A stretch of DNA of 7,725 nt from Spongiicolonus versatilis (GTDB lineage: Bacteria > Pseudomonadota > Gammaproteobacteria > Arenicellales > Spongiicolonaceae): positions 1-7,725 of the forward strand of contig JAPYMU010000081.1 in the NCBI GenBank assembly GCA_028286165.1, written 5' to 3'. The position numbers and the translations under genes were made by a program. Under the pieces are notes generated by a model, which did no database searches, was not told the DNA's origin, and saw nothing but the letters and a program-made list of their open reading frames with translations. Shown in pieces: positions 5,854-7,725 of the stretch. Numbering within the stretch: position 1 is the stretch's first letter; each line of letters opens with the position of its first letter.

Positions 5854-5863
5854 CTATCTGTGA
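5823..5863. repeat. Interrupted inverted repeat spanning the nuclease stop codon
   Basis: TCACAGAT (5823-5830) pairs with ATCTGTGA (5856-5863), and GCCAT (5833-5837) pairs with ATGGC (5849-5853). The two parts are separated by a 2x2 internal loop, with an 11-nt apical loop. The minus-strand stop codon (5856-5854) lies inside the structure. It may be a second termination or stability hairpin, or the edge of a mobile or repeated element together with the hairpin at 5789-5818. Confidence 0.5.
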
Positions 5864-6676
5864 CGAAAATACCGCTCTTTCAGATATTTTCTATATTTCT
5901 CGTGCGAGGTATCCAATACCTCTGACATGCGGTCGAAAAGTGACTGGTATGTCATCGCACGGAATTTTTCACCGTCACTTTTGATTGCATTGATAAATTC
6001 ATCAATTTCTTCTTGATGAATTTTGCTTTCTGCACCACCGGGGTCGAACCACAGATACAGCATTTGCCAATTCTTCTCTGAATTTGCGAGGCCGAGCATG
6101 TGCCTGAGAATATGAGCGACGTCCCGATGTCCATCAGACAGATTCTCCGCAAGTTCCTGACAACAAGGAAGCCCGGCTTGCCGCCACGGCTCCTTTCCAT
6201 CAGAAAAATACGATTTCCCCAAAGGGTTCTTTTTGGGAGAAGAAAAACGCTCAGTAAACCTGCTGTCAATGGCAAGCAATTTTCCATTGGCGAGATGCAA
6301 GACAACACTAGCGTGAGGAGGCTTCCCGGGGAGTCCGGTGCGAAACTTCTCTCTAAAGCAAATACTGCTTACCTTACTGACGCCAAGCGCATAGGCGAGC
6401 GGAGCCGCGTCTTTACCGCAACGCCAGCAATGCAAAAAAATTGCACGCCAGTGCTATAGAGGAATGAGGGGCGTACATGTATCCCTGCCTCTCCTCTTTG
6501 CTCGTTAATTCGCGCCTATACCCTCGCGCAATTTCATCCCGTGTTTCAGGATTGATGTATTGCCAAAATAAATTATCCTCCAATTTAAGGCAATAGCCCT
6601 GGTCGTCAAGATCAATGCCTTGGGCTCGCGCCCAGCGTTTTTGTTGCGACTTGATTTCTTTAGCAATATTCGCCAT
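5854..6676 (-). pseudogene. Frameshifted PGN_0703-type putative restriction endonuclease (PD-(D/E)XK fold)
   Basis: Two overlapping frames (6413-6676 and 5854-6433) read as one 273-residue protein if one T is removed from the T7 run at 6440-6434. The join then reads ALACNFLHCWRCGKDAAPLA, matching the family's NFFxYW step. Recognisable family blocks, in restored numbering, are QQKRW...DDQGYCLKLEDN (11-35), HSSIAL (71-76), FRTGLPGKPPH (111-121), LAIDSRFTERF (134-144), GKSYF...W...GLPCCQELAENL (153-179), HILRHMLGLAN (188-198), LYLWFD (206-211), IHQEEIDEF (219-227) and RAMTYQSLF (239-247). Family members normally show D..(I/V)ESK at the catalytic site; here Ser123, Asp137 and Arg139 stand in those places, so the enzyme looks inactive even without the frameshift. 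The start at 6676 has TAGGA upstream, which overlaps the transporter's stop. The gene is clearly more AT-rich than its neighbours, suggesting acquisition by transfer. The family call is from memory of its motifs. Confidence 0.68.
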
Positions 6677-6684
6677 CCCCCATC

Positions 6685-7578
6685 CTACCACCGCCTGAGC
6701 CACCCCACAATCCGGCCGTCAATCACCGCCAGGCCGGCGAAGATTAGGGCCAGGCCGGCCCAGGCTGAGGGTTCCACAGTTTCGTCCAGCACGAAAACGC
6801 CGAGCAGGATTGCGTTGATGGGGATGAGGAAGGCCACCAGCGACAGGTTGGTGGCGCCGGCGGCGATTAGGATGCGGAAGTAGATCAGGTATGCGAGGGC
6901 GGTGCTGAGGAGGGCCAGGGCCAGGAGCGCGGCCCAGGTTGCGGCGCCGATGGCGGGGGTGAAGGCCTGGCCGGCCGCCAGCATCAGCAGCGCCAGCAGC
7001 ACGCCGGAGCCGCTCAGCATGCCGGCGGCGGCAATCACCAGCGGCAGGTGCTTCAGGCGTTTGCCGACAATGTTGGCGACCGCGTAGAACGCCGCGGCGC
7101 CGAGCACCGCCAGTTGGCCGAGGGTCTGGCCGCCGAACTGCAGCAGCGCGCCGGGGCCCACCAGCGCCACCACGCCGGCGAAACCCAGCGCCACGCCGGC
7201 GAAGGCGCGGCCGCTCATGGGTTCGTCGCCGGCGAAATAGTGCGCGAGGATCACGGTGAACACCGGCACCGCGGCGATGAGAATGGACGCCAGGCTGCTA
7301 TCAATGTGCACCTGCCCCCAGGTAATCAGAAAAAACGGCGCCGCATTGTTAAGCAGGCCCATCGCAAACAGCGCGCCCCAGTCGCGCAGCGTCATTGCGG
7401 CAAGCGCCGGGCGGTAACGGACGGCGACCACCGTCCACAGCACGCATGCGGCGACCGCCACCCGCCCGAACACCACCGACAGCGGATGCAACTCGCGCAG
7501 CGCGATTTCCACGAAGAAAAAAGAGCCGCCCCAAACCATGGACAGCAGCGCCAGCAGCATCCATTCGCGGATTGTCAT
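6685..7578 (-). CDS. EamA/DMT-superfamily transporter
   Basis: A 297-residue integral membrane protein with two EamA (DUF6) repeats of about 135 residues each and roughly ten hydrophobic helices. Repeat one starts with REWMLLALLSMVWGGSFFFVE and contains the family's RVAVAACVLW and NNAAPFFLITWGQVHIDSSLAS. Repeat two contains LGQLAVLGAAAFYAVANIVGK and ALLSTALAYLIYFRILIAAGATNLSLVAFLIP. Length is typical. Members act in the inner membrane as exporters of amino acids, nucleobases or other metabolites; the substrate cannot be told from sequence. The ATG at 7578 overlaps the histidine kinase stop (ATGA), which suggests translational coupling. A GTG at 7593 is an alternative. AGGAAA at 7600-7595 is 16 nt before the ATG and only 1 nt before the GTG, so neither spacing is ideal. 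The gene ends 8 nt before the broken nuclease. Confidence 0.9.
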   Translation of the reverse strand: MTIREWMLLALLSMVWGGSFFFVEIALRELHPLSVVFGRVAVAACVLWTVVAVRYRPALAAMTLRDWGALFAMGLLNNAAPFFLITWGQVHIDSSLASILIAAVPVFTVILAHYFAGDEPMSGRAFAGVALGFAGVVALVGPGALLQFGGQTLGQLAVLGAAAFYAVANIVGKRLKHLPLVIAAAGMLSGSGVLLALLMLAAGQAFTPAIGAATWAALLALALLSTALAYLIYFRILIAAGATNLSLVAFLIPINAILLGVFVLDETVEPSAWAGLALIFAGLAVIDGRIVGWLRRW

Positions 7579-7725
7579 GCGGGCGTGTGACACGTTTCCT
7601 GCCGTCCCGCCGGCAATTCCACCGTTACCCGCACCCCTTCGCCCGGGGCGCTGGCGGCGGTGACGGCGCCGTGGTGGGCTTCCACGATGGCGCGGCACAG
7701 GCCCATGCCGAGGCCGTAGCCGCCG
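7575..7725 (-). CDS. Sensor histidine kinase, C-terminal end (partial, runs off the right edge)
   Basis: Only the last 49 codons are present, read from 7724. The sequence GGYGLGMGLCRAIVEAHHG is the G2 ATP-lid box and following helix of a HATPase_c domain, and GEGVRVTVELP is the usual final strand of such kinases. It then ends in the short tail AGRQETCHTPA. The product would be the kinase of a two-component system; its sensor region and response regulator lie outside the window. The TGA (7577-7575) overlaps the transporter ATG by 4 nt, so the two genes are likely in one transcript. The signal and partner regulator are unknown. Confidence 0.85.
   Translation of the reverse strand, partial: GGYGLGMGLCRAIVEAHHGAVTAASAPGEGVRVTVELPAGRQETCHTPA

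Noticed and set aside
6677..6703. Longer nuclease start overlapping the transporter gene
   Set aside because: The ATG at 6676 follows the transporter stop with a nearby TAGGA, and the extra residues do not look like the family start.
7579..7698. N-terminal extension of the transporter by 40 residues
   Set aside because: The added residues are Arg/Gly-rich and lie over the histidine kinase end in another frame; the HATPase motifs show that the other frame is the coding one.

Overview
The window comes from a GC-rich bacterium, most likely a proteobacterium and possibly a gammaproteobacterium. This rests on strong GC bias at third codon positions, a HlyU-family small protein, and close resemblance of the large flavoprotein to Pseudomonas DgcA. 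The assignment is by eye and could be wrong at class level. No rRNA, tRNA, CRISPR array, transposase or integrase was seen.

Layout from left to right. (1) Positions 16-946, minus strand: remains of a beta-class adenine DNA methyltransferase fused to an HNH nuclease domain. The middle of the enzyme (motifs V-VIII and the target-recognition region) is missing and the two ends lie in different frames. (2) Positions 960-3005, minus: a full-length DgcA/trimethylamine-dehydrogenase-like flavoprotein. (3) Positions 3006-3094: a short divergent intergenic region with a 10+10 bp dyad and a GCG triplet run. (4) Positions 3095-4923, plus: a HlyU-family small protein, then a full-length MttB-superfamily (COG5598) methyltransferase with no in-frame amber codon. 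(5) Positions 4987-5722, plus: a free-standing topoisomerase-I-type C-terminal zinc repeat protein and a GFA (formaldehyde-activating-like/CENP-V) protein. (6) Positions 5723-6676: a visibly more AT-rich segment with two hairpin structures and a frameshifted PGN_0703-type PD-(D/E)XK restriction endonuclease on the minus strand. (7) Positions 6685-7725, minus: an EamA/DMT transporter overlapped by the last 49 codons of a sensor histidine kinase that runs off the right edge.

Working hypothesis: the core (DgcA-like oxidoreductase, MttB-like methyltransferase, GFA protein) is a small set for demethylating quaternary or tertiary amines such as betaines. Oxidative N-demethylation would release formaldehyde, and the GFA protein could help handle it. 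No corrinoid protein or reactivase is in the window, so methyl transfer by the MttB homologue would need a partner encoded elsewhere. Two damaged restriction-modification-type genes sit on either side of this core, which suggests repeated gain and decay of defence genes here.
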